Positions 3,170-5,244 of a stretch of DNA of 5,244 nt are shown here, in pieces. Numbering within the stretch: the stretch's first letter is position 1; each line of letters starts with the position of its first letter. The position numbers were made by a program, and so were the translations under genes. Where the stretch lies: contig JAUXCB010000132.1 in NCBI GenBank assembly GCA_030619095.1, positions 1-5,244 of the forward strand, read 5' to 3'. This DNA is from Verrucomicrobiota bacterium. GTDB taxonomy: Bacteria > Verrucomicrobiota > Kiritimatiellia > Kiritimatiellales > Tichowtungiaceae. The notes beneath the pieces are model-generated. The model searched no databases and had not been told where the DNA came from. It saw only the letters and a list, made by a program, of their open reading frames with translations.

Positions 3170-5236
3170 ATGACTGACCCAACCTATAAAATTCAAGAAG
3201 AAGATTTGATCCGCGACGATATCAGCGAATACCTGAACCGTCACGAAACGAAGGATCTTTTACGACTGCTGACCTGCGGTTCGGTGGATGACGGTAAGTC
3301 GACGCTGATCGGGCGTCTGTTGTACGACAGCCATATGATCTATGAGGATCAGCTCGAGAAGGTCATGAAAGATTCGAAGGTGTACGGCACGACCGATGAA
3401 AGCTTCGACCCGGCGCTTCTGACCGACGGCCTGAAGGCTGAGCGTGAGCAGGGGATTACGATCGACGCGGCGTATCGCTATTTCTCGACCGACAAGCGCA
3501 AGTTCATCATTGCCGACACGCCCGGCCACGAGCAATACACGCGCAACATGGCGACCGGTGCTTCGACCTGTGACCTTGCAGTCATTCTGATTGATGCCCG
3601 CTACGGTGTGATTACCCAGACCAAGCGGCATAGTTTCATCTGTTCACTGCTTGGAATCAAACACGTCATTGTTGCCGTTAACAAAATGGATTTAGTGGAC
3701 TGGTCCGAGGAGAAATACGAGCAGATTAAGAGCGACTATAATGCGTTTGTTGCCCGCTTGAATTTCTCGGATATTCATTTTATTCCAATGTCCGCCCTCA
3801 AAGGCGATAACGTGGTCAACCACAGTAAAAACCTCTCGTGGTACGACGGGCCGACGTTCCTGCACCATCTGGAAAATGTGAATATTTCGACCGACCGCAA
3901 CCTGATCGATATGCGCCTGCCGGTGCAGTACGTGTTGCGTCCGAATCTCGACTTCCGCGGCTTCAGCGGAACGATGGCCTCTGGTGTGGTGCGGGTTGGC
4001 GACGCAGTCGCCAGTCTTCCGTCGCGGCAGGAGTCGAAGATCAAGGCGATCTGCGGGCCGGACGGCGAAATTTCCGAAGCGTTCGCTCCGCAGGCCATCA
4101 CGGTGACCTTGGAAGATGAGATTGATGTGTCGCGTGGCAACATGCTTGTCCCGGTCAAAAACATTCCGCATGTTGGAAACGAATTCGAGGCCATGGTGGT
4201 TTGGATGCATGAGGAGAAAGCAGTCGCCGGACGTAGCTACCTGATCAAGCACGCCACCAGTATGGTGCCCGGTGTGCTTTCCAGTATTCGTTACAAAGTG
4301 GACGTCAACACCATGAAGCGCGCAAAAGATGGTGATGGCGTGGACGGTAGAACGTTGGATGTAGACTCTGGAGCCACTAGCTATCAGCCATTAGCTACTA
4401 GCAATCATTCAGTTGAAGCGGAGCTTCAACTGAACGAGATTGGTCGTTGTCACATCACCTTGCATCGCCCGATTGCCTTTGACCCCTACGACCGGAATCG
4501 CGCGACCGGCGCGTTCATCATCGTCGACCGCATGACCAATGCGACCGTCGGTGCCGGCATGATTGTCGACCGGATTGTCGCCAAATCGAAAACGGCAGCT
4601 CCGGTTAGCAAAAACATTGTTAAAAGCGACAGTCTCGTTTCGGATGAAGAACGTCACGAGTTGTTGGGTCAGCAGGGGGCCACCCTTTGGCTGACCGGAT
4701 TGAGCGGCTCCGGGAAGTCGACCATTGCCCGCCAGTTAGAGCGCGAACTCACGGATATGGGACGTGCCTGCACTATTCTCGATGGCGATAATATTCGTCA
4801 CGGACTCAATCGCGACCTTGGGTTTTCCGCCGAAGACCGTTCGGAAAATATCCGTCGCGTTTCGGAGGTTGCAAACCTCTTCAACGATGCGGGAATTATT
4901 GTGATTACCGCCTTCATTTCGCCCTATCGCGCAGATCGTGATCAAGCCCGGGAGATTGTAAATGGCGGAGCCCGTTTGAACGACTCAACGAATCCGCAGG
5001 AACTGCGGTTCGTTGAAATATTCGTCGATACCCCGCTGGAGGTTTGCGAACAGCGTGACCCGAAAGGGCTCTATAAAAAGGCGCGAGCGGGTGAAATTCC
5101 GCAATTCACCGGAATTACCGATCCCTACGAGGCTCCGGAGAAACCGGAGCTGATCCTTCCGGCCGCAGACCTGTCAGCCGAAGCCTCCGTCGACGCCGTC
5201 GTCGCCAAACTGCGCGAAGAGGGAATCATCGGATAA
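3170..5236 (+). CDS. cysNC: Bifunctional sulfate adenylyltransferase subunit 1 / adenylylsulfate kinase (CysN-CysC fusion, NodQ-like)
   Basis: A 688-residue fusion. The CysN part (about 1-470) is the GTPase that powers APS synthesis with CysD. The CysC part (about 500-688) phosphorylates APS to PAPS. GTPase motifs are GSVDDGKST (37-45), GITID (95-99), DTPGH (116-120), NKMD (171-174) and SAL (208-210). EF-Tu-like beta domains follow, with LNEIGR and RPIAFDPYDRNRATGAF. A linker of about 30 residues leads to the kinase P-loop GLSGSGKST (510-518), DGDNIRHGL (538-546), FISPYRADR with the family's active Ser584, and KKARAGEIPQFTGI. The length exceeds typical NodQ/CysNC proteins. About 28 extra residues at roughly 386-415 are a heptamer-array insertion between VDVNTMKR and ELQLNEIGR. 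A smaller extra segment near 600-612 coincides with a hairpin. Both keep the frame and spare motifs, so activity is likely. PAPS made here yields PAP, the CysQ substrate. Confidence 0.97.
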   Translation: MTDPTYKIQEEDLIRDDISEYLNRHETKDLLRLLTCGSVDDGKSTLIGRLLYDSHMIYEDQLEKVMKDSKVYGTTDESFDPALLTDGLKAEREQGITIDAAYRYFSTDKRKFIIADTPGHEQYTRNMATGASTCDLAVILIDARYGVITQTKRHSFICSLLGIKHVIVAVNKMDLVDWSEEKYEQIKSDYNAFVARLNFSDIHFIPMSALKGDNVVNHSKNLSWYDGPTFLHHLENVNISTDRNLIDMRLPVQYVLRPNLDFRGFSGTMASGVVRVGDAVASLPSRQESKIKAICGPDGEISEAFAPQAITVTLEDEIDVSRGNMLVPVKNIPHVGNEFEAMVVWMHEEKAVAGRSYLIKHATSMVPGVLSSIRYKVDVNTMKRAKDGDGVDGRTLDVDSGATSYQPLATSNHSVEAELQLNEIGRCHITLHRPIAFDPYDRNRATGAFIIVDRMTNATVGAGMIVDRIVAKSKTAAPVSKNIVKSDSLVSDEERHELLGQQGATLWLTGLSGSGKSTIARQLERELTDMGRACTILDGDNIRHGLNRDLGFSAEDRSENIRRVSEVANLFNDAGIIVITAFISPYRADRDQAREIVNGGARLNDSTNPQELRFVEIFVDTPLEVCEQRDPKGLYKKARAGEIPQFTGITDPYEAPEKPELILPAADLSAEASVDAVVAKLREEGIIG
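4340..4402 (+). repeat. Heptamer array 6, chimeric GTNGGAN + TAGCNNN, in frame inside cysNC
   Basis: Nine 7-nt units, 63 nt or exactly 21 codons. The GT block is GTGGACG, GTAGAAC, GTTGGAT, GTAGACT. CTGGAGC bridges to the AGC block: CACTAGC, TATCAGC, CATTAGC, TACTAGC. In TAGC register the second block gives TAGCTAT and TAGCTAC, the family flanking the four-helix-bundle gene. The GT block shares an exact 14-base core with array 1 and the same codon phase (peptide TLDV). It splits the CysN beta domain where homologues run directly from VDVNT to the LNEIGR strand. Confidence 0.85.
4408..4434 (+). repeat. Perfect 12-bp hairpin next to array 6 in cysNC
   Basis: TTCAGTTGAAGC (4408-4419) pairs perfectly with GCTTCAACTGAA (4423-4434) around the 3-nt loop GGA. 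The right arm encodes ELQLN of the conserved LNEIGR strand. The left arm lies in the extra segment, 5 nt after the last heptamer. There is no U-tract and it lies mid-gene, so it is not a terminator. Confidence 0.85.
4985..5016 (+). repeat. 14-bp hairpin with one bulge in the CysC domain of cysNC
   Basis: TCAACGAA (4985-4992), bulged T4993 and CCGCAG (4994-4999) pair with CTGCGG (5003-5008) and TTCGTTGA (5009-5016) around the loop GAA. The right arm encodes LRFVE leading into the conserved VEIFVDTPLEVCE strand. The left arm encodes STNPQ within a segment several residues longer than in typical APS kinases. No heptamer array adjoins it. Confidence 0.75.
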
Positions 5237-5244
5237 ATTTTTAG

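Noticed and set aside
3692..4252. Long antisense open frames such as 3692-4252 and 1243-1563 on the - strand
   Set aside because: They lie opposite conserved CysNC and RAYT coding sequence and show no recognisable motifs; coding shadows.
4408..5016. Hairpins in cysNC as transcription terminators
   Set aside because: Neither has a U-tract, and both lie inside an intact coding region.

Overview
The window holds a sulfate-assimilation gene cluster, all on the + strand: the end of cysQ, then cysD, then a fused cysN/cysC. Two unrelated mobile-looking insertions interrupt it. The first is a REP-associated tyrosine transposase (RAYT) unit between cysQ and cysD. The second is a small four-helix-bundle (S23 / 23S rRNA intervening-sequence type) gene between cysD and cysNC. 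Genes are tightly packed, and no gene-free stretch exceeds about 130 bases. Moderate GC, a fused CysNC, a long RAYT and an S23-type protein fit an environmental bacterium, perhaps of the PVC group (Verrucomicrobiota/Kiritimatiellota). That placement is a guess from gene style; no marker gene is present.

Layout: 3-620 is the C-terminal part of cysQ, opening just after where the DPLDGT metal site should lie. 633-1717 is the RAYT unit with near-perfect 25-nt terminal inverted repeats. 1736-2638 is cysD. 2641-3155 is the four-helix-bundle cassette, flanked by repeat arrays in opposite orientation. 3170-5236 is cysNC. Together CysD and CysN make APS from sulfate and ATP, the CysC domain phosphorylates APS to PAPS, and CysQ removes the PAP left after PAPS is used.

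The most unusual feature is a family of degenerate tandem heptanucleotide arrays with a strict 7-nt period. They occur as in-frame insertions inside conserved enzymes (three in cysQ, one in the CysN part of cysNC) and also flank the four-helix-bundle gene. There are three unit families: GTNGGAN, TCACATN and TAGCNNN. Single arrays can be chimeras of two families. The TAGC family links the in-gene insert of cysNC directly to the flanks of the four-helix-bundle gene. Three of the four in-gene arrays are followed at once by a hairpin whose right arm is conserved host coding sequence. This suggests a heptamer-array mobile system with the four-helix-bundle protein as candidate partner. The link is inference; the repeats themselves are directly visible.
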